DNA from: Nonlabens spongiae
GTDB lineage: Bacteria > Bacteroidota > Bacteroidia > Flavobacteriales > Flavobacteriaceae
Direction of reading: 5' to 3'
DNA length: 64,000 nucleotides
Assembly: GCF_002117125.1 (NCBI RefSeq)
Contig: NZ_CP019344.1
Span: forward strand, 2,880,501-2,944,500
This document shows positions 1 to 7,867 of this stretch, piece after piece. The first letter of the stretch is position 1, and every line of letters begins with the position of its first letter. Under the pieces are notes generated by a model. It was not told the DNA's origin. It made no database searches and saw only the letters and a program-made list of their open reading frames with translations. The translations under genes were made by a program, and so were the position numbers.

Positions 1-32
1 CTGTTTTTATGGTAGGAAAATGAAGATGATCT

Positions 33-48
33 CGCTTTCGCGAAAGCG
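33..48. repeat. CGCTTTCGCGAAAGCG palindrome, copy 1
   Basis: Perfect 16-bp palindrome in the short stretch before the first complete gene. The same core recurs at 1168, 2995, 4609, 9177 and 29315. No complete gene can be assigned to bases 1-136; they may hold the 3' end of a plus-strand gene that begins before the window. Confidence 0.85.
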
Positions 49-136
49 GAATCCATCAAGACAGAGCTCAGTCATTTATAAGCTGTATTAAGGGTATATT
101 TGTCAGCTAACTTATTGAACCATTATTTATTAAACT

Positions 137-168
137 AAAAGGAGAGCTCTGCAAAGCTCTCCTTTTTT
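137..168. terminator. Rho-independent terminator, probably bidirectional
   Basis: Stem AAGGAGAGCT / AGCTCTCCTT around a short loop, with an A-run on one side and a T-run on the other. It lies just past the 3' end of the minus-strand hemN gene, so it can end hemN transcripts and any plus-strand transcript entering the window. Confidence 0.75.
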
Positions 169-210
169 GTTCAAGAAATTAAATCAATGGTTGGTAAGCT
201 TACTTTTAAA

Positions 211-1581
211 TCAAACCGTCATGGAGAACAGTTGTACTTTGGGCAATTTGCGTTGCAACCTTAAGTCAAAAGGCATACAAATGTTCCGGATGAAGGGTTT
301 ACCGCTTTCGGTCACGATAATGCGATCGTGAAATAGCTCAACCAGACCGTCTTTTTCCAGTTCCTTTAATTGAATAAGTACATCTGGGATTTGTGGAAAG
401 CGTAGGTTTTGATCAGACCAGGATGTTTCAAACCGGCACATGAGGTTCAAGATGTGCTTGCGTATGATCAAATCTTCCTCGTTGAGTAAATGCCCGCGCA
501 ACAAGGGCAGCTTATCATTTCTAAGCGCAGCATAATATTCTTTCAAGGTTTTTACATTTTGTGCAAAACCGTACCAACTATCGCCTATGGCAGAAACGCC
601 TAACCCCAGCATCACCTCAGTTTTTGAAGAGGTGTAGCCCATAAAATTGCGGTGTAAAGAACCATTCAGCATAGAATCGTGTAGCTCATCTGTCGGTAAG
701 GCAAAATGATCCATACCTATCTCAACATATCCCGCCTCGAGAAGAAGCTGTTTGCCTATCTCATATTGCTTTCTTTTAACAGCCGCGGTCGGGAGGTCTT
801 TTTCATCGTAGCCGCGCTGACCATTCCCTTTTATCCAAGGTACGTGTGCGTAACTATAAAATGCGATGCGATCAGGACGCAGGCGTATCGTTTGATTAAT
901 AGTGTGGATGACGTGATCTAGGTTCTGAAATGGCAATCCATAAATCACATCATGCCCTACCGATTCATAGCCGGCATCTCGTGCCATTTGAGTGGCTTGT
1001 TGAACATGCTCAAAAGGCTGGATGCGATTAATGGCTTTTTGCACCGTCTCGTTATAATCCTGAACGCCGTAGCATACTCTATTAAAACCGTATGATTTTA
1101 AAAGTTCCAAATGTTCCTTGCTGGTGCTGTTAGGATGTCCCTCAAAACTAAAGGCTGTTTGTGATGACGCTTTCGCGAAAGCAAATACACCATCAAGCAA
1201 TTTACCCAAATTCTCAGCTGAGAAAAAAGTAGGAGTTCCACCCCCCAGATGAATTTGTTTTACGACTGGCTGAAAAGTGAGTTGGTTTAAATAAAGTTGA
1301 AATTCTTTCAGAACCGCATTGATATAGGGAATCTCGAGTGTATGGTTTTTTGTGATGCGTTTAGTACATCCACAAAAAGTACACATGCTTTCACAAAAAG
1401 GTAAATGAATATAAAGGCTGATTTCATTTGAGGAATCTTGGCTGGCGTGTAAATTCAAACTATTTATCCATCCTTCTTCTGAAAACGTAGTGTTGTCCCA
1501 GTAAGGAACCGTAGGGTAACTGGTATATCTAGGTCCAGCGACATTATACTTGGCAACCAATTGCGGATCAAATGCTTTCAT
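211..1581 (-). CDS. hemN: Oxygen-independent coproporphyrinogen III oxidase
   Basis: This is a radical-SAM enzyme of the HemN family, which decarboxylates coproporphyrinogen III to protoporphyrinogen IX in anaerobic heme synthesis in the cytosol. Seen: the N-terminal PRYTSYPT motif, the Cys cluster C63-x3-C67-x2-C70 that binds the 4Fe-4S centre and SAM, and the HLGGGTPT motif. The length of 456 aa is usual for the family. The gene stands alone on the minus strand and ends at a terminator. A CGCTTTCGCGAAAGC palindrome lies inside the frame at 1168 and is translated as AFAKA, a tolerated insertion outside the motifs. Confidence 0.95.
   Translation of the reverse strand: MKAFDPQLVAKYNVAGPRYTSYPTVPYWDNTTFSEEGWINSLNLHASQDSSNEISLYIHLPFCESMCTFCGCTKRITKNHTLEIPYINAVLKEFQLYLNQLTFQPVVKQIHLGGGTPTFFSAENLGKLLDGVFAFAKASSQTAFSFEGHPNSTSKEHLELLKSYGFNRVCYGVQDYNETVQKAINRIQPFEHVQQATQMARDAGYESVGHDVIYGLPFQNLDHVIHTINQTIRLRPDRIAFYSYAHVPWIKGNGQRGYDEKDLPTAAVKRKQYEIGKQLLLEAGYVEIGMDHFALPTDELHDSMLNGSLHRNFMGYTSSKTEVMLGLGVSAIGDSWYGFAQNVKTLKEYYAALRNDKLPLLRGHLLNEEDLIIRKHILNLMCRFETSWSDQNLRFPQIPDVLIQLKELEKDGLVELFHDRIIVTESGKPFIRNICMPFDLRLQRKLPKVQLFSMTV
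1168..1182. repeat. CGCTTTCGCGAAAGC palindrome, copy 2 (inside hemN)
   Basis: Fifteen bases of the palindrome occur in frame in hemN and encode AFAKA on the minus strand. Confidence 0.8.
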
Positions 1582-1667
1582 AACTTCTTTGAAATCAAGT
1601 TACAAAACTAAAGGAGGCAGAGAGCGTAATTTGATGACTTTTGTCAGTCTTAGTTAATTTCATAAGC

Positions 1668-1700
1668 AGACCTCTGAGATTTTTAAAACCTCAGAGGTCT
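1668..1700. terminator. Hairpin between hemN and the DUF2306 gene
   Basis: Eleven-bp perfect arms AGACCTCTGAG / CTCAGAGGTCT around an 11-nt loop. No T-run follows directly on the minus strand, so it is either a weak terminator of the DUF2306 gene or a stable 3' hairpin. Confidence 0.45.
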
Positions 1701-1718
1701 CAATACTAGTTCTTTTTT

Positions 1719-2225
1719 TCAAGTAGACACTTTTGAAAAGGTACGCTCCCACACCCGCTTCTTCCTTTTGAAATAAAAACTTCCCACAAATCCCACAGCC
1801 CCAGCAGACAATCCTACCAGAGCATAAAAGATTCCGTAGGAATTTGGGATATCAAGTATCAATGGGAGTCGGGTGAAAACCTCTGCCGCAAAGGCGCAAT
1901 ATAATCCTATGACGGACCAATACATCCACGACAAATGCTGGACTATGTAATCAGCTTTACGTTTTATGAGTAAGGGAGTCATTCCTAAGAAAAGCGTGAT
2001 TGTACTGATGACCGCAAAGAAGTGAAGAATTCCGAAACGGCCATGAACTTTATAAATCATAAAAGCCGTGGCGCAAACGATCAACATGCTCACAGCATAA
2101 ATATAGCCGATAATTTTGTGTAATTTGTTTCCTTTAGTTTTGGCTAAGACTAAGCTACCAGTAATAAGTGCTATTATCGCGGCGATGGTATGAAACCAGC
2201 CTATGAAATCTTGTGGCATGATCAT
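1719..2225 (-). CDS. DUF2306 family integral membrane protein
   Basis: This small membrane protein of 168 aa has about four to five hydrophobic segments. It has an early His in the first helix (about residue 12) and the pattern GNKLHKIIGYIY near residue 35, both typical of DUF2306. The biochemical role of the family is not established. The first codons read MIMPQ, so the start could be at 2225 or two codons later at 2219. It is a single gene with no clear operon partner. Confidence 0.75.
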   Translation of the reverse strand: MIMPQDFIGWFHTIAAIIALITGSLVLAKTKGNKLHKIIGYIYAVSMLIVCATAFMIYKVHGRFGILHFFAVISTITLFLGMTPLLIKRKADYIVQHLSWMYWSVIGLYCAFAAEVFTRLPLILDIPNSYGIFYALVGLSAGAVGFVGSFYFKRKKRVWERTFSKVST

Positions 2226-2350
2226 GTTTTAATGTGAAAATGCATCTACTGGTACTTTATTCAAATATTATCTGACTGAGTTGTCAAAATATAGCACTCA
2301 ACTGAAAATTATGTCATTTCTATGTAAGTCGTCAGGTGTCCAGCTCTCTA

Positions 2351-2378
2351 GTAAGGGCAGGTTTAAACCTGCCCTTAC
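2351..2378. repeat. 28-bp perfect palindrome
   Basis: The two halves are GTAAGGGCAGGTTT and its exact reverse complement, meeting at GTTTAAAC. It lies alone in the 230-bp gap between two divergent genes. It could fold as a hairpin or bind a dimeric protein, and it may be a dispersed repeat. The rest of the gap (2226-2455) holds nothing recognisable. Confidence 0.7.
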
Positions 2379-2455
2379 CGAAAAGCAACTCATGTTCTAT
2401 TAATCAAGAAAGCTTTCCAAGCTAAACCCCTTAACTTTACACCAAAACTCGTGGT

Positions 2456-2629
2456 ATGATACCTTCTTGGTTTTGGCGGTTGTTAATTGTGATGTGTGTG
2501 ATCTGTCTTGGGATCATAGGTTATAAAATTGCGATGGGAGAGCGCAATCGGGCTTTTATCTGGTATTCGTTTTTGTTTTTGATGGCGATTTGGTTTGCGA
2601 TCCGGCAGAATAAGGCAACAAAAAAGTAA
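2456..2629 (+). CDS. Small two-helix membrane protein (57 aa)
   Basis: An ATG at 2456 opens a 57-codon frame ending in TAA at 2629. The product has two hydrophobic stretches (about residues 5-22 and 34-50) joined by a short basic loop (KIAMGERNR) and ends in a Lys-rich tail. It lies 21 bp upstream of the phosphatase gene on the same strand, so the two are probably co-transcribed. The family is not recognised. The main reasons to believe it are the clean membrane-protein pattern and the tight spacing. Confidence 0.55.
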   Translation: MIPSWFWRLLIVMCVICLGIIGYKIAMGERNRAFIWYSFLFLMAIWFAIRQNKATKK

Positions 2630-2650
2630 ATCATTACCTTTCAAGACTAG

Positions 2651-3679
2651 ATGGCACTTTTTAAACGAGATCCTTGGATTCTGGATGTGTATCGCACCTA
2701 CAGCGGCAAGCACCACTTGTACATAAGGGGTCGCGCCCTTGAAGATCAGCCACTCAAACATTTTGAACAGCAAACCCTCTATCAAACCATACGCAACACC
2801 TGGCGCACCTTTGCCACAGACGAGATACGCAATGCGCTGGTCGTCCTCACGCTCAAAAACGGAAAAAAGTTTGAGACTAAGGCTGATCATGAAGGTTATT
2901 TCTTGTTTGATATTCCCGTAGATCAAGACCTGGTTAAACAGACTGATGATGAGGGCTACTTGCCGTTTCATGTGGGATTTGATGAAGATAATTCCGCTTT
3001 CGCGAAAGCGAAAAAACAAAAACGCATCTCCCTAAATAAATTCCCTGGAGAATCCCTCATACCTCCCGATACCGCTGAGTATGGCGTGATAAGCGACATA
3101 GACGACACGATTATGCATACCGGCGTGACGAGTTTTCTCAAATTGCGCGTGGCGTTCAACACATTTTTCAAAAATTACGACCGCAGGTTGCCACTGAAGG
3201 GTGCGGCGAGTTTTTACCAGTTGCTGCACAGAGGAAAGTCTGGTGCCGCGCAAAATCCCATGTTTTATTTGAGTAACAGCCCGTGGAACTTGTACAAGTA
3301 CTTGGAAAAGTTTCTCGATTTTCACGGATTTCCCAAAGGGCCAATTTTACTTCGGGATTTTCCCACGCCATGGGACCGCACGCCCAAACTCAAGAAGCCG
3401 CATAAAGAAAAACAGCTGCTCAACATTATTAAACACTATCCCGAAATGAAGTTTATTCTGATAGGCGATAGCGGCGAGCACGACGCCGATTATTACATGG
3501 CGGTGGCAGAGCAGTATCCAGATAGAATTTTAGCAATTTATCTAAGGTCGGTGAAGCACAAGAAAAAAGTGCTCCGCATCAAATCCCTCGCCGATGGCTT
3601 TACTATTTGTCCCATGCTGCTGGTTAATGAATCCAAGTTTGCCGTTGACCATGCTAGGGAAAATGGGTGGATCATTTGA
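2651..3679 (+). CDS. App1-like phosphatase (DUF2183 domain)
   Basis: This is a HAD-like phosphatase with an App1 catalytic domain. Eukaryotic App1 dephosphorylates phosphatidate; the bacterial substrate is not known. Seen: the DxDxT nucleophile motif D149-x-D151-x-T153 in YGVISDIDDT, a later SNSPWN segment, and a GDSGEHD motif near the C-terminus as in this family. The N-terminal 110 residues look like a beta-rich accessory domain. There is no signal peptide. The CGCTTTCGCGAAAGCG palindrome at 2995 sits in frame in the linker before the catalytic domain and encodes SAFAKA. Confidence 0.85.
   Translation: MALFKRDPWILDVYRTYSGKHHLYIRGRALEDQPLKHFEQQTLYQTIRNTWRTFATDEIRNALVVLTLKNGKKFETKADHEGYFLFDIPVDQDLVKQTDDEGYLPFHVGFDEDNSAFAKAKKQKRISLNKFPGESLIPPDTAEYGVISDIDDTIMHTGVTSFLKLRVAFNTFFKNYDRRLPLKGAASFYQLLHRGKSGAAQNPMFYLSNSPWNLYKYLEKFLDFHGFPKGPILLRDFPTPWDRTPKLKKPHKEKQLLNIIKHYPEMKFILIGDSGEHDADYYMAVAEQYPDRILAIYLRSVKHKKKVLRIKSLADGFTICPMLLVNESKFAVDHARENGWII
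2995..3010. repeat. CGCTTTCGCGAAAGCG palindrome, copy 3 (inside phosphatase gene)
   Basis: Perfect 16-bp copy in frame in the interdomain linker, translated as SAFAKA. Confidence 0.85.
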
Positions 3680-3785
3680 AAAATTCCAAACCTCAAACAT
3701 TCAAATTCCAAAATACAAGATTGCTGAAATATTATTGAATCTTTAGCGAGCCCCCTCGAGGGGGTTGGGGGTGTTACTGGTATAA

Positions 3786-3842
3786 ACTCCAAGCTCCTAG
3801 CTCCAAGCTCCAAGCTCCAAGCTCCAAGCTCCAAGCTCCAAA
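3786..3842. repeat. Tandem heptamer repeat, unit AGCTCCA
   Basis: About seven units of period 7, with one variant unit (CTCCTAG) near the left end. It lies in the 293-bp convergent gap between the phosphatase and DUF4407 genes. A GC-rich inverted segment (CCCCCTCGAGGGGG, near 3752) precedes it. Confidence 0.9.
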
Positions 3843-3936
3843 TTAAATAAAGAAATATCGCTTGCTGATAGTGAAGAGTGTATTTTGGAAAAAAAATTCA
3901 AATGCCTTGGAACTTGGTATTAGAAAAAATCGATTT

Positions 3937-3975
3937 CCTAACTCCTAACTCCTAACTCCTAACTCCTAACTCCTA
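3937..3975. repeat. Tandem heptamer repeat, unit CTAACTC
   Basis: About five units of period 7, a second and different heptamer array 95 bp after the first. Its right end supplies the stop codon of the minus-strand DUF4407 gene, so unit gain or loss could touch that C-terminus. Confidence 0.9.
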
Positions 3976-5070
3976 AAGCACCCCACGCTGCTTTTCATAA
4001 AACGCATCGGCCTGTTGTTGCATGAGTTCGCGGGCAATTTTTCTTTTGTAATTATATAATTCCTGTTCTTCTGCGATGTCGGCATAGACGCGGTTGTTGA
4101 CGTCACGATCTGTGGTGAGCAGAATCTCACGTTGTGCTTTTTGCTGGGCGACCCAACTGCGCACGCGGCCTTCACGTTCGGCAAGTTTTAAGTCATACTC
4201 ACCGGCTGGAGCGATGAGTTTGGCTAGGATGGGGCTGGTCTCAATGGCTAGAAACAGCAAGAAAATGAAAAACGAGGTGAAAAATGGCAACTTGTTGAGC
4301 GCGGTAATGCGCGCCATGAGTCCATCGAAGTTGTCGATGATGGGCTGACTGCTTGCGATTTGCTGGTCTTGGGCGATTTTGGACTGGGCGATCTGAGCCT
4401 CGAGAGCAGCGATTTTATCAGCATTGGTAGCTTTTAGGGCTTGAAGTTCTGCTAATGCGGCGTCGTGTTTCTCACGTTTTTCTTGATACACGGGTCCTTT
4501 GCCCAGTTTTTTGGTGCCTGCCGTGCCTTCGGCCTCTGCGATGTAGGTAGCGTAGAGTGCGTTGACCTCGGCTTCCTTGATTGCTATTTCTTCTTTGAGT
4601 TGTTGTATCGCTTTCGCGAAAGCGGACTGATCACTAGCATACAGCGCTGCCACTTGCTCCTGATTATCGAGCGTCATGGCGTTTTTCTCCTCGAGCAACA
4701 CTTGGTCGATTTCCTTTTCAAAAATCTTAAGTTCCAAAGGTTTTGAGATGACCACGGCAATGATGATAGCCAGCAACAATCTGGGAACGGCCTGAAGGAT
4801 TTCACGCCAGCGACTGCCGCTTTTCTTGAGCGTACTCACGATATACCGATCCAGATTGAAGATCAAAAGTCCCCAAACCAGCCCAAAAGCTACAGCCGTC
4901 CAAATATTATCAAAAACGGTGTACAGCGCATGACCCGAAGCAATAAACGCCATGAACGCGGTAAAGAAAACGGTGGCGCCTATGCCGGCGTGCTTGTGGC
5001 GCTCGCTGGCACCGCACTCCTTGAGTAGGGAGGCATCTGCACCGCTGCACATGATAAAAAAGGACTGCAT
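3973..5070 (-). CDS. DUF4407 family membrane protein with coiled coil
   Basis: The 365-aa protein has three hydrophobic segments in the first 110 residues and one near residue 265-285. Between them lies a long Ala/Glu/Lys-rich coiled coil (about 125-245). This is the layout of DUF4407, whose function is not known. The C-terminal tail is charged. The start is the ATG at 5070. The stop codon lies in the edge of a heptamer tandem repeat. A CGCTTTCGCGAAAGCG palindrome at 4609 is translated in frame as SAFAKA within the coiled coil. Confidence 0.8.
   Translation of the reverse strand: MQSFFIMCSGADASLLKECGASERHKHAGIGATVFFTAFMAFIASGHALYTVFDNIWTAVAFGLVWGLLIFNLDRYIVSTLKKSGSRWREILQAVPRLLLAIIIAVVISKPLELKIFEKEIDQVLLEEKNAMTLDNQEQVAALYASDQSAFAKAIQQLKEEIAIKEAEVNALYATYIAEAEGTAGTKKLGKGPVYQEKREKHDAALAELQALKATNADKIAALEAQIAQSKIAQDQQIASSQPIIDNFDGLMARITALNKLPFFTSFFIFLLFLAIETSPILAKLIAPAGEYDLKLAEREGRVRSWVAQQKAQREILLTTDRDVNNRVYADIAEEQELYNYKRKIARELMQQQADAFYEKQRGVL
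4609..4624. repeat. CGCTTTCGCGAAAGCG palindrome, copy 4 (inside DUF4407 gene)
   Basis: Perfect 16-bp copy, in frame, encoding SAFAKA in the coiled-coil region. Confidence 0.85.
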
Positions 5071-5184
5071 AACGTGGATTTTAATACTAACGCTGGATTA
5101 CGTATTATGTTATGCAAGGTAGTGAAATGATTATTCACCTCTCCTTTCTTTTAAGCATTTGGTATCTCAAATAAACTAAACCAA

Positions 5185-7365
5185 TTATTTTCTTGTAGAT
5201 CCTGTTGCATCAAAGATCACATACTCTTTTTGGTTAGCGCGATCTTCAATTCCAGCAACGAGTTTACCATACATGGGTTGTAATTCTTCCATAGTGTGGG
5301 GTAGGTCTTTAGCGGCAAATAAAGCAGGTCTTCCATCTTCACTCTTTCCAACCTTAAAACCGAGTGTAAGCTCATTAGACGCTTCTAGCATTATAGTAGC
5401 GGGAAGAGTTTCCAATCCATCTAAGAAGTAAGCAGCTTCATTCCCATATCTTAATTTCATCGCTCTGAGGATAGTTGCGGCAACTGGATTTTTTTGCATT
5501 TGATCAGCATAATCTCTTGTGACCTTTATAACAGGAACTTTTACGTCTTTCTTATTTAAATCTTTAATGTAGGTAATGGTATCAGGGTACTTTTTGTTAT
5601 TGGCAATTGAATTGTCCTTATTTTGTTGGAAATACTTCGTATTCTTCCAATCCTCTTTACCACGAGCTCGCAAATCATAGAAATAATAATTATTGATTCC
5701 GTTTTCTTTTTTCACTCGTAACGAATCTGAAACGAAATTTACCATTTTACGATACTGCGATGGGGCAAGTTCTTTTCCATTGTTATAGATCTTAGAGCCA
5801 TTTTTAAGTGCCTGACCTATGTCTAGATTGTCCATCTCGGTTTTAGTGGGGACTACCAGCCTTTCACGGATGTCCCAGCCTTTTTCGTACCAGTTGATTT
5901 CCTCGCCATTTTGGTCAAAAATTTTGATGCCAGATTCGTCATTTGTGTAGCTATAAGTTTTTCCCTGTATCGTGATCTTGCCACTCGGGCTATTGTTATC
6001 AATATAAATTATATCATTCTTAGAGGGGGCAGATAATGAAATAATGTCCATAATATTGATATACTCGACACCATTTTCAAAGTATTTGGACAATAAGATT
6101 TTTTCGGGATCGATTTTTTTCAACTGATCCAAACTCATAGTATCTTTCGTGAGAATCTTCAATGTAGTACTCGTGGTGTCCATGGCTTTTACAGACTGTT
6201 GTACGATAAGCTTTTTATCATTGATTGCTTTTTCAGTCTTTTCTGGATTTCTAAGGAGTCGATCGAACTCTTTCTTAGGGTCCCATTTCATGAACGGTTC
6301 CATTTTATTTAGTTTCTGATCAATTTCCTTTCCGTTCAAAGTGAAAAGGCGTACAGTAAAATCATCTTGGATTTCATATTTATATTTAACTTGATTGTAT
6401 ACTGTAATACCTTTTTTTTGATATGGATTAACATCATAACCGAAGACATGATTCTCCTGATTTTCTGGAGCAACTTTGATCGAGTGATCAATAATCACAG
6501 CCTCCTCCTTTTCCTGACCACAAGAGTAAACGAGTGCTGCAACTACCGGAATTAATATCAAAATTCTAAGTATTCCCAGGTATGTTTGAGTAGTGGTTTT
6601 CATAATTGTAAATCGTTTTTTAATGATTGGAAAATTGTAAGTGTGAACTAAAGCGCTTGCTTTGGATCTTTCTAAATAAGAAAGTAAGCTCTGCTGATAA
6701 ACTTTTAGGTCAAAGCCATTTTTCAACACAGCTTGATCTGCTAAGAACTCATGATTGAGCTTAATGGAATATTTATAGAGGTAGAGTAGAGGATGGAACC
6801 ATAACACAATTAATAGGGTCTCAATAAACAATATGTCCCAACTGTGTCGCTGATCAATGTGCGCCTTCTCATGATTCAAAATATGCTCTGGCACATTAAT
6901 TCCCTCAGGAATATAAATTCTATTTAGAAAAGAGCAGGGAACATCCAGCTCTTTTTTGCGGACTATTTTAATTGAATTCCATGTATTTATCGTGTCGTTT
7001 TTAGATACTTTTAAACTCATTAAATTTTTGAGAAATCTATAGATCATCAAAATAACTCCCACGCCATAAAGTACCCAGACTATATGTATCCACTCAAAGT
7101 GCGATTCATTTGAGGTTTCAATACTTGATGCATGTATCAGGTCTTGAGTGTTCTGTGGGGTTGAAGAAATGAATGGATCTAAGGGAAGATTAGGAATCTC
7201 AACCTGAGTGATGCGTACCACAATCACAGGAATAATCGCTGAAACAACTAAACTTCCCAAAAGATAAAACCGCTTAAAATGATGCCAGCTTATATTCTCT
7301 AAAGCGAGTTTGTAAAACAGCCAAAGGCTAAATAAAACAATTGAAAACTTGATGAGATATTCCAT
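5185..7365 (-). CDS. BlaR1/MecR1-like M56 metallopeptidase
   Basis: This is a membrane sensor-protease of peptidase family M56. Hydrophobic segments lie at about residues 5-20, 35-50, 93-110 and 265-282, and the zinc site HEKAH (H165-E166-H169) lies between the third and fourth. The remaining 440 residues are a periplasmic domain with no penicillin-binding motif recognised, so the signal is unknown. In BlaR1/MecR1 systems the sensor triggers cleavage of the cognate BlaI-type repressor. The repressor gene ends 1 bp upstream on the same strand, so the two form an operon. Confidence 0.85.
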   Translation of the reverse strand: MEYLIKFSIVLFSLWLFYKLALENISWHHFKRFYLLGSLVVSAIIPVIVVRITQVEIPNLPLDPFISSTPQNTQDLIHASSIETSNESHFEWIHIVWVLYGVGVILMIYRFLKNLMSLKVSKNDTINTWNSIKIVRKKELDVPCSFLNRIYIPEGINVPEHILNHEKAHIDQRHSWDILFIETLLIVLWFHPLLYLYKYSIKLNHEFLADQAVLKNGFDLKVYQQSLLSYLERSKASALVHTYNFPIIKKRFTIMKTTTQTYLGILRILILIPVVAALVYSCGQEKEEAVIIDHSIKVAPENQENHVFGYDVNPYQKKGITVYNQVKYKYEIQDDFTVRLFTLNGKEIDQKLNKMEPFMKWDPKKEFDRLLRNPEKTEKAINDKKLIVQQSVKAMDTTSTTLKILTKDTMSLDQLKKIDPEKILLSKYFENGVEYINIMDIISLSAPSKNDIIYIDNNSPSGKITIQGKTYSYTNDESGIKIFDQNGEEINWYEKGWDIRERLVVPTKTEMDNLDIGQALKNGSKIYNNGKELAPSQYRKMVNFVSDSLRVKKENGINNYYFYDLRARGKEDWKNTKYFQQNKDNSIANNKKYPDTITYIKDLNKKDVKVPVIKVTRDYADQMQKNPVAATILRAMKLRYGNEAAYFLDGLETLPATIMLEASNELTLGFKVGKSEDGRPALFAAKDLPHTMEELQPMYGKLVAGIEDRANQKEYVIFDATGSTRK

Positions 7366-7366
7366 A

Positions 7367-7732
7367 TCATTCCTTTTCTATCTGTTCATCAATAATCTTA
7401 CGCAGCTCTTTCAACTCTTCTTGACTGAGTTCTGTTTCTTTTGTAAAAAATGAGGCAAACTGGCTGGCGCTGTCGTTGAAAAAGTTTTTGATGAGTCCAT
7501 TTACCTGCTTTGAGAAATAGCGGTTTTTATCAATTAATGGATAATACTCTCTACTCTTACCATAAGTTTTGTATGCGATAAATCCCTTATCGGTCATGCG
7601 TTTGAGCAAGGTGGCAATGGTAGTGTTTGCCGGTTTGGGATCGGGATAACACTCCAGTAGGTCCTTCATAAATGCACGCTTCTGCTTCCAGAGGTGATTC
7701 ATGAGTTCTTCTTCACTTTTTGATAATTTCAT
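7367..7732 (-). CDS. BlaI/MecI family transcriptional repressor
   Basis: This is a winged-helix repressor of 121 aa. The motif PANTTIATLLKRMTDKGF is the BlaI recognition-helix region. The start is placed at the ATG at 7732 (MKLSKSEEEL), which fits the family. The frame stays open to 7837 but that part overlaps the operator dyads and is not family-like. It is co-transcribed with the M56 peptidase gene that follows. Autoregulation is likely because three TACA-type dyads lie directly upstream of this start. Confidence 0.88.
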   Translation of the reverse strand: MKLSKSEEELMNHLWKQKRAFMKDLLECYPDPKPANTTIATLLKRMTDKGFIAYKTYGKSREYYPLIDKNRYFSKQVNGLIKNFFNDSASQFASFFTKETELSQEELKELRKIIDEQIEKE

Positions 7733-7733
7733 C

Positions 7734-7794
7734 TCTACAGATATAGAATTACATCTACAAATGTAGAATAAAATTTGAATTCTACAAGTGTAGA
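7734..7794. promoter_or_regulatory. Triple BlaI-type operator
   Basis: Three 14-bp dyads of the form TCTACAnnTGTAGA: 7781-7794 (TCTACAAGTGTAGA), 7754-7767 (TCTACAAATGTAGA) and 7734-7747 (TCTACAGATATAGA, imperfect). They match the TACA-TGTA half-sites bound by BlaI/MecI. The last dyad abuts the repressor start codon, so binding would block the promoter and leader. Confidence 0.8.
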
Positions 7795-7867
7795 ATGAAT
7801 TCATTTTTACTTTTAAGCAGGAACGATCAGATAGCAAAGGTTTAAAGCCGTTGGTTTTTCTATATCA

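Noticed and set aside
706..921. Plus-strand open frame inside hemN
   Set aside because: It overlaps the conserved HemN coding sequence on the other strand and has no family resemblance.
2483..3019. 178-aa minus-strand frame over the start of the phosphatase gene
   Set aside because: It lies antisense to the phosphatase and small membrane protein genes; its sequence is a mirror of their codons.
3786..3975. CRISPR-like array
   Set aside because: Units are contiguous heptamers without spacers, so these are microsatellites.
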